Of a stretch of DNA of 5,963 bases, positions 1-5,957 are shown in pieces; position 1 is the first letter of the stretch, and the number at the start of each line of letters is the position of its first letter. The position numbers and the translations under genes were made by a program. Source of the DNA: an uncultured Prevotellaceae bacterium (GTDB taxonomy: Bacteria; Bacteroidota; Bacteroidia; Bacteroidales; Bacteroidaceae); contig CAMKMK010000140.1 in NCBI GenBank assembly GCA_946413885.1, positions 1 to 5,963 on the forward strand. Reading direction: 5' to 3'. A model generated the notes under the pieces. The model made no database searches and had not been told where the DNA came from. It saw only the letters and a program-made list of their open reading frames with translations.

Positions 1-396
1 GCTGAAGCCGTACCATCATGTCATGTGGCCAAGATCAATCACCACGGTCACTACAGCATGCCCAGGAAATTGATTGCAGCTCTGCATTCGCAGGTTTACG
101 TCAGCTGTGTTTGGGACCAGCTGCATGATGTGGCACCCGTCATGGAACGTCTTTACGACCAAAGTATCTATCAGGGCGAGCGTTACATTTGTCCAGGCAT
201 CTTCCCCAAGGAACGACGCGAGGAAGATCAAGGCAAACCTTTCCTTGGCCTGATGCCAGAAGCGGCTTTTGAGGGCGGCCATGTAATTTTGAATGTAGCC
301 AAAGGGGGTAAGACTTTTACCATCACCTATTTATCCGCTCAGGATGAGAGCATGATGGTACGTTCCCATCTGGATTTTGAAACCACAGATTTGTGA
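1..396 (+). CDS. MBL-fold metallohydrolase, C-terminal part (5' end outside window)
   Basis: The reading frame is open from base 1 and ends at TGA 394-396, giving 131 visible residues; the true start is left of the window, and the GTG at 25 is an internal codon. Near the visible N-terminus is the run AKINHHGHYS, which resembles the late HHG metal-site motif of metallo-beta-lactamase-fold hydrolases of the ComEC/Rec2-like type (usually KvpHHGS followed by a serine and a helix). Next comes a segment like the family's final strand-helix unit (VYVSCVWDQLHDVAPVMERL), then a polar tail with no further recognisable motif. The substrate cannot be told from this part. The gene runs towards the minus-strand operon and shares no transcription unit with it. 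The family call is moderately sure because the N-terminal HxHxDH motif is not in view; the gene itself is well supported by the continuous open frame. Confidence 0.72.
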   Translation, partial: AEAVPSCHVAKINHHGHYSMPRKLIAALHSQVYVSCVWDQLHDVAPVMERLYDQSIYQGERYICPGIFPKERREEDQGKPFLGLMPEAAFEGGHVILNVAKGGKTFTITYLSAQDESMMVRSHLDFETTDL

Positions 397-408
397 GTTC
401 CCTGACAA

Positions 409-427
409 GAGAAAGGCTCCCTTTTTT
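409..427 (+). terminator. Weak candidate terminator after the MBL gene
   Basis: A short hairpin, AAAGG-CTC-CCTTT, is followed by three more T residues, 12 nt after the stop of the plus-strand gene. The stem can be lengthened only through G-T wobble pairs and holds just two G-C pairs, so it is weak. A second possible pairing joins CCTTTTT at 420-426 to AAAAAGG at 458-464 across a 31-nt loop. Either could help stop transcription in the convergent 397-478 gap, but neither is a convincing intrinsic terminator. Confidence 0.25.
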
Positions 428-478
428 GGCATCATCACACGTGGTTTTTGGTACTCTAAAAAGGAAACTTATCTTATC

Positions 479-1309
479 CTATTTCTGGAAAGGATCGCCT
501 TGTGGATCACGGCTCACTATCCAACGGAAAGCGTTGACGAAGAGCAGGTTCTGCGTGGCATCGATGAATCCCTCGTCACCATGTCCCATGTTCAGGTAAA
601 CCATGCGATATTTTGTGTTGGCCCAGACGATGGGGAAGTCGCCGAATCTCACCACGTCCTTCAACCCGAAGGGATACATTTTGGGAGAGATGGAGACAAG
701 TACCTCCACATCAGGATTCTGCCTGGGACTGGGTTTCCATTGGTAGAACTCGCTGGCAGGCACCACGAAGGATTGGGGTAGAGAAGAGGTGATGGAGTGC
801 TCCTGCGTGTCGCATTCTACCAGAGCAGGCTGAGGCGGCCAGTTGTTGCAATAGAACATGCCGCATCCTAGGAAACGGTTGAACCAGGGCCACTTCGTGT
901 TGCGGTCATTGTAGGCTGAGGCATGGAAGCCAATCCATCCGCCACCATTCTCCATGTACTTCTCAAAGGCTTCACGTTGTTCTTTTCCTCCTGGCGCAGC
1001 ATTCAGACTGATGATGATGCAGTAGTCCTTCAGTTTCTCGTAGGGATAATCGGCCAGCGACGTGGTGACATCCATGATCCATCCTTCGCCGTAAGTGAGT
1101 TTGTGGAAGAATTCAATGGCCTGCTTGTCGAACTGCACATGGGCCTCCTCGGCATGAGGTTCGTAATGAAGAAGTGCCTTGAAGCGTGGGGCACGGGCAT
1201 AGTTGGCAGGATACTCATCAGGCTCACTGGAGACTTTTTCCTGAGCCATCAGTAGGTTGCAACACATGATGCCTATCATGAGGGCATACAATCTGATCAA
1301 TCTTTTCAT
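479..1309 (-). CDS. Exported ThuA-like domain protein (second ThuA copy of the operon)
   Basis: The 276-residue product is an exported protein with one ThuA-like domain (class I glutamine-amidotransferase-like fold, named after trehalose-utilisation ThuA). Residues 1-22 form a signal peptide (MKRLIRLYALMIGIMCC, then LLMA before Q23). ThuA hallmarks follow in order: a core strand CIIISLNAAPG (97-107), the glycine turn GGGWIGFHAS (122-131) with His129 where amidotransferases have the nucleophile elbow, WPWFNRFLGCGMF (140-152), EH followed by a Glu-Phe-Tyr segment (170-189), PIVW, and NMGHGDE with His243 near the C-terminus. No catalytic Cys elbow (GxCxG) is present, as expected for ThuA-like proteins, so glutaminase activity is unlikely. 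The frame reaches a TTG at 1336, but ATG 1309 is preferred because it begins a clean signal peptide. It lies 33 nt after the preceding ThuA gene and is the last gene of the run. Its biochemical role is unproven; a role in keto-sugar metabolism is inferred from neighbours. Confidence 0.93.
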   Translation of the reverse strand: MKRLIRLYALMIGIMCCNLLMAQEKVSSEPDEYPANYARAPRFKALLHYEPHAEEAHVQFDKQAIEFFHKLTYGEGWIMDVTTSLADYPYEKLKDYCIIISLNAAPGGKEQREAFEKYMENGGGWIGFHASAYNDRNTKWPWFNRFLGCGMFYCNNWPPQPALVECDTQEHSITSSLPQSFVVPASEFYQWKPSPRQNPDVEVLVSISPKMYPFGLKDVVRFGDFPIVWANTKYRMVYLNMGHGDEGFIDATQNLLFVNAFRWIVSRDPQGDPFQK

Positions 1310-1342
1310 ATCATATCTGTGTTTTTGTGACAACAAGACATC

Positions 1343-2146
1343 TCATTCAGCGTCACCTAACGTCCAGCGGATGGCATTCTCGAAGAGGGTAAGGAAGGCA
1401 GGACTATCGTAGAGCAGCTTGCTGTGTCCGAACTGGAAATAGACGTTGCGGGCCTTCTTCGCAGGATTGGTCCAGATGACAGGATGATCGCCCATCTTGA
1501 TGTCTGTCTTCAGGGTATAGCTGCACTCGTCAACGTGTGCCAGCACGTGTACGTTGGGTCTCGGATTGGTCTCATACGTGTACCATTCATCATCTTCTAC
1601 GATGAAAGTGCCAGGCACGTTCCGCATGACAGGGTGTTGGCGGTCCTCTACCTGCACCGTTCCATCCGACTTCTCAGCGATGTAGTTTTTGTAGCGAATC
1701 TTTCCCAAAAAGTCAGAGAACCAGCCCCACATGGGATAGCCATCGAACTCGCCCAGCAGGCTGGCGTGGTGGAAGCCGATGTATCCGCCCTGACCCTTGT
1801 CGATATATTTCTCCATGTCCCTCATCGAAGCCTCGCTCCAAGCGTAGGGAGGGTAGTTGAGTTGCAGTACCAGTTGGTATTTCTTCAGTTCACCCTGAGG
1901 GATTTCCTTGGCAGAGTTTAGCACCGTCAGTTCCATGTTCAGGTTCTCGCGCTGCGACTCTAACCACTTCATACCCGTGGCAGTGAAACCTTCGTGGAGT
2001 CCGCCTCGTTCGGCCAGCACCAACACTCGTCGTGGGGGATTGGCAGCGGAGAGAGCTGCCGGCAGTATCAGGATGGCCAGCAGCAATAAGGTTTTCATTA
2101 GGTTTCTCATTTCAATTCTTTTTGTGATATTATTTCTGTCTGTCAT
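1343..2146 (-). CDS. Exported ThuA-like domain protein (first ThuA copy of the operon)
   Basis: A 267-residue ThuA-like protein, exported. The hydrophobic run TLLLLAILILPAALSA (19-34) is a signal peptide with likely cleavage after A34 or A35. Domain features: strand RRVLVLAERGGLHEGF (39-54) with His51 at the usual ThuA position; the turn GQGGYIGFHHAS (118-129) with His126-His127; the YPMWGWFSDFLG segment (137-148); HP at 171-172; DEWY at 186-189; HPVIW; and FGHSK with His241. Three ATG starts are possible: 2146 (used here; the upstream stop and a GGAG overlap, TAAGGAGACG-ATG), 2110 (M13) and 2098 (M17, which gives the most compact signal peptide MKTLLLLAILI). It differs clearly from the downstream ThuA copy, so the pair is not a recent duplication. 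It lies 7 nt after the SGNH hydrolase gene, implying co-translation. ThuA with a Gfo/Idh/MocA partner is the known ThuA/ThuB pairing, but the substrate here is unknown. Confidence 0.93.
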   Translation of the reverse strand: MTDRNNITKRIEMRNLMKTLLLLAILILPAALSAANPPRRVLVLAERGGLHEGFTATGMKWLESQRENLNMELTVLNSAKEIPQGELKKYQLVLQLNYPPYAWSEASMRDMEKYIDKGQGGYIGFHHASLLGEFDGYPMWGWFSDFLGKIRYKNYIAEKSDGTVQVEDRQHPVMRNVPGTFIVEDDEWYTYETNPRPNVHVLAHVDECSYTLKTDIKMGDHPVIWTNPAKKARNVYFQFGHSKLLYDSPAFLTLFENAIRWTLGDAE

Positions 2147-2156
2147 CGTCTCCTTA
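2147..2156 (-). promoter_or_regulatory. Shine-Dalgarno-like site overlapping the SGNH stop codon
   Basis: On the minus strand the sequence reads TAAGGAGACG-ATG. The TAA is the stop codon of the SGNH hydrolase gene, and AAGGAG begins inside it, only 3 nt before the ATG at 2146. Purine-rich sites of this quality are unusual in Bacteroidota, which mostly use A-rich leaders. It supports the 2146 start of the ThuA gene and coupling to the upstream gene, although the spacing is shorter than ideal. Confidence 0.45.
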
Positions 2157-3386
2157 TTTGTTCACCACAAAGTTGCGGATATGGCAGGCGGTACCTTTCG
2201 AGTGCTCATTCTTCTGGGATGACATCTTCAGTTCCAAGCGGTGGGGACCCTGCTCCAGTTCAGTCTCTAACATGAAGACCCAGGGAATATAGAGCCCTCC
2301 GCTCCAATACGTGAACGTGTCAAGCTGTTTTGGGGAACCACCATCGATGCAGTATTCCAGAATTCCTGACGAGGGACCTGCCGCACAGCAGATGCCTATG
2401 GCACGGCCCGTAAAGTCGAGCGTCAGGCGACTCCCTGCTTTCTCCGTCATCAGCATGGGCACGTCCACGAACCCCTGACGCGTGCCAGCTCCGTCTGTGG
2501 GATGCCACGTCGGCACCACCGTCCATCCTCGTCCCAGCTTTGCTTCGCCGATATCCAGGAAATCTCCTCCATCGTAGCAATACTCGTCCAGCGGCTTCTG
2601 GGGTAGAGGATGAGGCTTCACCTCGTCCGTCTTGCGGCGGTCGCTCCACATCAGGCCCATCAGTCTCAGTATCGAGGCTGCATAATACTGCTGGCCCAGC
2701 GGAGAGGGATGGTCGTCACCAAAGTCCTTCCAAGTCAGTTCGCCTGCCAGGATGCGCTCGCTTATCTCGCTCACCATGTCTACGCTTGGCACCAGATAGT
2801 GGTTGGCCACCCGCTCGTGGTTGAGCACCACATCAGGCATCTGCCCTTGTGCCACCAAATCAGCGAAATAGGGACGTATGAAATGCATTATCACGATGTC
2901 TGTCGTCCCATCGTTCTGCCAAACGTGACGCACCACACCCTCTACGCCTCGCACTTGCTCCATGGGCGTGAACCCGTTCGTCTCATCGTTTACCACAGCC
3001 TCGAAGAAGAGCAAGTCCACCGGCCCCTTCGAGAGCACATCATTCACCAGTCGGAAGGCATGGGGAGTAGACCCCATGGACGCGATGCCTGCTTCAATGA
3101 AACGGAACTTCGTCTGCGGAAAGCTCTTCGTCAGGTAGTCCATCAGCATGTTGTGCCATCCCTTCATCTCCGTGATGGAACCGCCCAGGAAAGCCACCGT
3201 AGCCTCGCCTCCCTTCTCAAACTTCAGCAGCGAGTTCTTCAGGCTCCCTCGCGTGTTCAGATGGAAGAATTTCTCAGGGTAAGGGTTCGGCATACCATGA
3301 GATGCCACTGCCTCATTTTGTGCCAGTAACATCGAATTGAACGCAATCATGAGGAGCAGTGTTGCCCACTTCTTCATTGTTCTCAT
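2154..3386 (-). CDS. Secreted SGNH/GDSL-family hydrolase with C-terminal beta-rich domain
   Basis: A 410-residue exported esterase-type enzyme. Residues 1-22 are a signal peptide (KKWATLLLMIAFNSMLLA, cleavage before Q23). The SGNH domain spans about 40-245. Block I is VAFLGGSIT with nucleophile Ser70, block II is EAGIASMGST with Gly100, block III is FFEAVVND with Asn133, and block V is GDDHPSPLGQ with His226. The usual DxxH acid lies three residues before the His; here that residue is Gly223, and aspartates occupy -1 and -2, so the acid may be Asp224 or Asp225. Residues about 290-410 form a second, strand-rich region (GRAIGICCAAGP, LEYCIDGG, HRLELKM), resembling the accessory jelly-roll-like domains of carbohydrate esterases. 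Such enzymes typically remove acetyl or other acyl groups from glycans; that activity is inferred. It is 12 nt downstream of the Tat oxidoreductase. The start at 3386 is 3 codons upstream of a second ATG at 3377; either gives a good signal peptide. Confidence 0.94.
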   Translation of the reverse strand: MRTMKKWATLLLMIAFNSMLLAQNEAVASHGMPNPYPEKFFHLNTRGSLKNSLLKFEKGGEATVAFLGGSITEMKGWHNMLMDYLTKSFPQTKFRFIEAGIASMGSTPHAFRLVNDVLSKGPVDLLFFEAVVNDETNGFTPMEQVRGVEGVVRHVWQNDGTTDIVIMHFIRPYFADLVAQGQMPDVVLNHERVANHYLVPSVDMVSEISERILAGELTWKDFGDDHPSPLGQQYYAASILRLMGLMWSDRRKTDEVKPHPLPQKPLDEYCYDGGDFLDIGEAKLGRGWTVVPTWHPTDGAGTRQGFVDVPMLMTEKAGSRLTLDFTGRAIGICCAAGPSSGILEYCIDGGSPKQLDTFTYWSGGLYIPWVFMLETELEQGPHRLELKMSSQKNEHSKGTACHIRNFVVNK

Positions 3387-3398
3387 GTCCTTACTGAG

Positions 3399-4703
3399 TT
3401 ATATTTTAGGCATTCGCCAAGGCTTGCGATAGGCATGAGCGATAAGTTTGTCTGCCGCCTTATCGTGGAAGGTGTGCCGTTGATCATCGTAGGTAAGGGC
3501 TTGTCCTGTGCGGGCAGCGATGTTGCCCAAATGAGCCATCTTGGCACAGAAGGCTCCGTTCTGGATAGTGCAGGCGGTGTTGAAACGACGTGAGCGGACA
3601 CACTCTATGAAGTTGGTGGTGTGATCGTAGTGCTCGTTGTTGGTGGGTTTCCATTGTTGCGAGGGCTGATTCTCTCCTTGTGGATAGAGTTCCATCTTCT
3701 CGCGGTTGACGACGAGTGTGCCCTTGGTGCCCTTGAACTCGAGTCCGTAGTTTATGCCGTAGGGGCCTGATTCGATGGCTACGTTGCTCCATTGGATGAG
3801 GAAGTCAGGGAAAGCATAGAAGACGCTGAGGGTGTCGAACGTCTCAGCAAAGTTATTGGGATAGGCATGGTTGGCACCTGAACCCATTACGCGGAGCGGC
3901 ATACCAGTCACGTTCATGCCCCAGAAAGCCATGTCAAGCAAATGGACTCCCCAGTCGGTAAGCAGTCCACCTCCATAGTCCCAGAACATACGCCACAGGC
4001 CATTGAGTTTGGTCTCATTGAAGGGACGCTGGGGTGCAGGGCCGAGCCACATTTCGAAATCAATGCCCTCTGGAGTGGGGCCGTCCTTTGCAGGATTCAG
4101 GATGGCGGCATAGCCGAAGTTGGCCCAGACGTTGACACGGGCAATGTTTCCAAGCTGTCCGCTATCCACGATGCGTTTCATCTCATGCCAGAGATGGGAG
4201 CTGCGTTGTTGTTGTCCCACCTGTACCACACGACCGTAACGTTCCTGGGCGGCCACCATGGCATCACACTCAGCGATGCTGTTGGCTATCGGTTTTTCCA
4301 CATAGACATCTTTTCCAGCCGAACAGGCATCAGTCATCATGAGGCAGTGCCAGTGGTCGGGCGTGCCAATCACGACGGCATCAATGTCCTGACGGTCAAG
4401 GATGCGGCGGTAGTCAGAATAGGTGTCAGGGCGGTTTCCCCATTTCTTCTGAGCCTCAGCGGCACGGTTTTCAAGTATGCTCTGGTTGATGTCGCACAGG
4501 GCGGCACAGTACATGTTGGGATGGTTCATCACGTCTGAAAGGTCTCCCCATCCCATAGAACGGCACCCAATCAGTGCCACGCGAAGTTGGTCGCTGGGTG
4601 CTTGGGAGGTGCGGAAGGGGCGTGACTGTAGCGCCTGGGGCAGAATGAAAGTGGCAGCAAGTGCGGATGCTGACTGGAGCAGGAATTCTCTTCTGGTACT
4701 CAT
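3399..4703 (-). CDS. Tat-exported Gfo/Idh/MocA family NAD(P)-dependent oxidoreductase
   Basis: A 434-residue sugar-type dehydrogenase. The N-terminus carries a twin-arginine signal (STRREFL, 2-8, then ASALAATFILPQAL), so the folded protein with bound cofactor is expected to be exported to the periplasm. The Rossmann domain starts at about residue 40: VALIGCRSMGWG (42-53) is the dinucleotide loop, followed by Asp71 at the end of the second strand, IGTPDHWH (112-119) and the family signature EKP (136-138), whose Lys137 is the usual catalytic or substrate-binding lysine. The C-terminal domain contains WLGPAPQRPF (219-228) and WDYGGGLLTDWGVHLLD (241-257), with Asp250, His254 and Asp257 in the DxxxH arrangement typical of the family. 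The YPTHG-type signature of GH109 glycosidases is absent, so a dehydrogenase or keto-sugar role is preferred over GH109. It is a close paralogue of the next gene upstream, 22 nt away. The substrate is unknown. Confidence 0.95.
   Translation of the reverse strand: MSTRREFLLQSASALAATFILPQALQSRPFRTSQAPSDQLRVALIGCRSMGWGDLSDVMNHPNMYCAALCDINQSILENRAAEAQKKWGNRPDTYSDYRRILDRQDIDAVVIGTPDHWHCLMMTDACSAGKDVYVEKPIANSIAECDAMVAAQERYGRVVQVGQQQRSSHLWHEMKRIVDSGQLGNIARVNVWANFGYAAILNPAKDGPTPEGIDFEMWLGPAPQRPFNETKLNGLWRMFWDYGGGLLTDWGVHLLDMAFWGMNVTGMPLRVMGSGANHAYPNNFAETFDTLSVFYAFPDFLIQWSNVAIESGPYGINYGLEFKGTKGTLVVNREKMELYPQGENQPSQQWKPTNNEHYDHTTNFIECVRSRRFNTACTIQNGAFCAKMAHLGNIAARTGQALTYDDQRHTFHDKAADKLIAHAYRKPWRMPKI
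4022..4052. repeat. 31-bp exact direct repeat, copy 1 (inside the Tat oxidoreductase)
   Basis: This 31-bp block recurs exactly at 5346-5376 in the paralogous gene, in the same frame and alignment position. It encodes the conserved MWLGPAPQRP segment. A second shared block (23 bp at 3826-3848, repeated at 5153-5175) encodes AETFDTLS. These are traces of paralogy, not mobile repeats. Confidence 0.85.
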
Positions 4704-4725
4704 AATCGTATGTTTTTATTTGAAA

Positions 4726-5928
4726 TTATCTGAACATTTTCCATGGTTTACGATAGGGGTGGGCAATGAACTTGTCTGCTGTCTTGTCGTGGAAGGTATG
4801 GCGCTGGTCGTCATATCGAAGTACCTTCCCAGTACGGGCAGCGATGTTACCCAAATGGGCAAACTTGGCACACAGGACTCCGTGGGTAATGGGGCAGGCT
4901 AACTGATCGATGCGACGAGAACGAACACACTCCAAGAAGTTGCCTGTGTGAACTACATGCTCACCTGGAGTCGCTGTTACTTTCATGGGTTCCAAGCGTC
5001 CGTCTCGAGGCAGCACTTCCCACCAGTCGTAGTTGGTGACAACCGTACCGTTCTGACCCATGAATTCAAGTCCGTTGACACTACCATAAGGTCCTGAGGC
5101 GATAGCCGTATTGTTCCAGAATATGCTGAAGTCCTTAAGTTCAAAGTCAACACTGAGGGTGTCGAACGTCTCAGCCTTATTGCTTGGATTAACAAAGTTA
5201 CCACCTAGGGCAGATACTTTGAGAGGCGTCTCCTTGACGTTCATGTCCCAAAGAGCCATATCTAACAGATGGGGTCCCATGTCGGTCATTAGTCCGCCAC
5301 CATAGTCCCAGAAACAGCGCCAGCTGACGTTACGGGTCCGGCTATAGGGACGCTGGGGTGCAGGGCCGAGCCACATGTCATAATCAAGGGTTGCAGGCGG
5401 TTCTGTGTCAGGGGTTAGTTCTTTCAGCACCACATAGGTAAAGTTGGCCCAGATGTTGATTCGTCCGATATGGCCCAGTTTCCCACTCTGAATGAAGTCA
5501 TGGAGTTGCTTCCAGTGTTCGGCACTGTGTTTCTGCTGTCCCACCTGCACCACACGGTTGTAACGTTGCTGGGCAGCCACCATGGCATCGCACTCGGCAA
5601 TACTGTTGGCAGCAGGCTTTTCCACATAGACATCCTTTCCAGCAGAGCATGCATCGGTCATGATGAGGCAATGCCAGTGATCAGGGGTGCCGATGATGAC
5701 GGCATCTATGTCCTTATTCTCTAAAACTTGGCGGTAGTCGCGGTACTGCTGGGGGCGGGGTCCCCAGTTCTTCTCGGCCTCAGCGGTACGTTTGTCTAGA
5801 ACCTCTTTGTCCACATCACACAGGGCTATCAGCTGTACTCCTGGATTTTGCATCATGGCGCAAAGATCTGCCCATCCCATGCCTCGGCAACCGATGAGAG
5901 CTATATTTATCGTGTCGTTTGCTGTCAT
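4726..5928 (-). CDS. Cytoplasmic Gfo/Idh/MocA family NAD(P)-dependent oxidoreductase
   Basis: A 400-residue paralogue of the Tat-exported enzyme, but the Rossmann fold begins at residue 7 (INIALIGCRGMGWADL, 7-22) and no signal peptide precedes it. An in-frame TAA at 5947-5949 lies only six codons before the ATG, so no hidden upstream signal exists and the protein should be cytoplasmic. Key motifs: Asp38 after the second strand, IGTPDHWH (79-86), EKP (103-105, Lys104), WLGPAPQRPY (186-195) and WDYGGGLMTDMGPHLLD (207-223) with Asp216, His220 and Asp223. The C-terminal tail YDDQRHTFHDK followed by YRKPWKM matches the paralogue almost residue for residue. All family catalytic positions are intact. 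It is the first gene visible in the operon, and the promoter is not seen within the 35 nt before it. It probably oxidises a sugar or glycoside, or reduces a keto-sugar; direction and substrate are not shown by the sequence. Confidence 0.95.
   Translation of the reverse strand: MTANDTINIALIGCRGMGWADLCAMMQNPGVQLIALCDVDKEVLDKRTAEAEKNWGPRPQQYRDYRQVLENKDIDAVIIGTPDHWHCLIMTDACSAGKDVYVEKPAANSIAECDAMVAAQQRYNRVVQVGQQKHSAEHWKQLHDFIQSGKLGHIGRINIWANFTYVVLKELTPDTEPPATLDYDMWLGPAPQRPYSRTRNVSWRCFWDYGGGLMTDMGPHLLDMALWDMNVKETPLKVSALGGNFVNPSNKAETFDTLSVDFELKDFSIFWNNTAIASGPYGSVNGLEFMGQNGTVVTNYDWWEVLPRDGRLEPMKVTATPGEHVVHTGNFLECVRSRRIDQLACPITHGVLCAKFAHLGNIAARTGKVLRYDDQRHTFHDKTADKFIAHPYRKPWKMFR
5346..5376. repeat. 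31-bp exact direct repeat, copy 2 (inside the cytoplasmic oxidoreductase)
   Basis: Second copy of the block at 4022-4052, identical over 31 bp and diverging at both flanks. The spacing between copies (1324 bp) is about one gene plus spacer, so recombination between them would yield a single fused oxidoreductase gene that lacks or keeps the Tat signal depending on the crossover. Confidence 0.85.
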
Positions 5929-5941
5929 GTTTTTATTATTT

Positions 5942-5957
5942 ACGATTTAACGATTTA
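5942..5957. repeat. Tandem 8-bp repeat in the leader of the first operon gene
   Basis: ACGATTTA occurs twice without a gap (5942-5949 and 5950-5957), flanked by partial copies (ATTT on one side, CCATTT on the other). On the minus strand this reads TAAATCGT twice, within the A/T-rich 35-nt leader before the ATG at 5928. It introduces the in-frame stop ahead of the gene. No Bacteroidota -7 element (TAnnTTTG) is visible in the leader. It may be a small spacer repeat or a slippage site; function is unknown. Confidence 0.6.

Noticed and set aside
1310..1336. N-terminal extension of the last ThuA gene to a TTG start
   Set aside because: It would put nine polar residues ahead of a clean signal peptide and needs a rare start; ATG at 1309 is better.
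1424..1921. 165-codon plus-strand open frame opposite the first ThuA gene
   Set aside because: It has no recognisable motif and lies wholly within a well-supported minus-strand gene.
2610..3329. 239-codon open frame on the plus strand opposite the SGNH gene
   Set aside because: It is exactly antisense to a gene with clear SGNH motifs; its translation is His/Leu/Arg-rich with no domain-like pattern, as expected from a codon-bias shadow.
3826..3848. Inverted GCTGAG/CTCAGC ends that could form a hairpin
   Set aside because: It lies inside the coding sequence of a conserved protein segment, has a six-base stem and no T-tract, and is explained by codon choice.
3942..4538. 198-codon plus-strand open frame, with a similar one at 5470-5724
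   Set aside because: Both are antisense to the same conserved region of the two oxidoreductases and resemble each other only because the sense genes are paralogous.
3399..4703. GH109 glycosidase identity for the Tat-exported Gfo/Idh/MocA protein
   Set aside because: The Tat signal and fold fit, but the YPTHG-type active-site signature of GH109 is absent; the DxGxHxxD segment fits the dehydrogenase branch.
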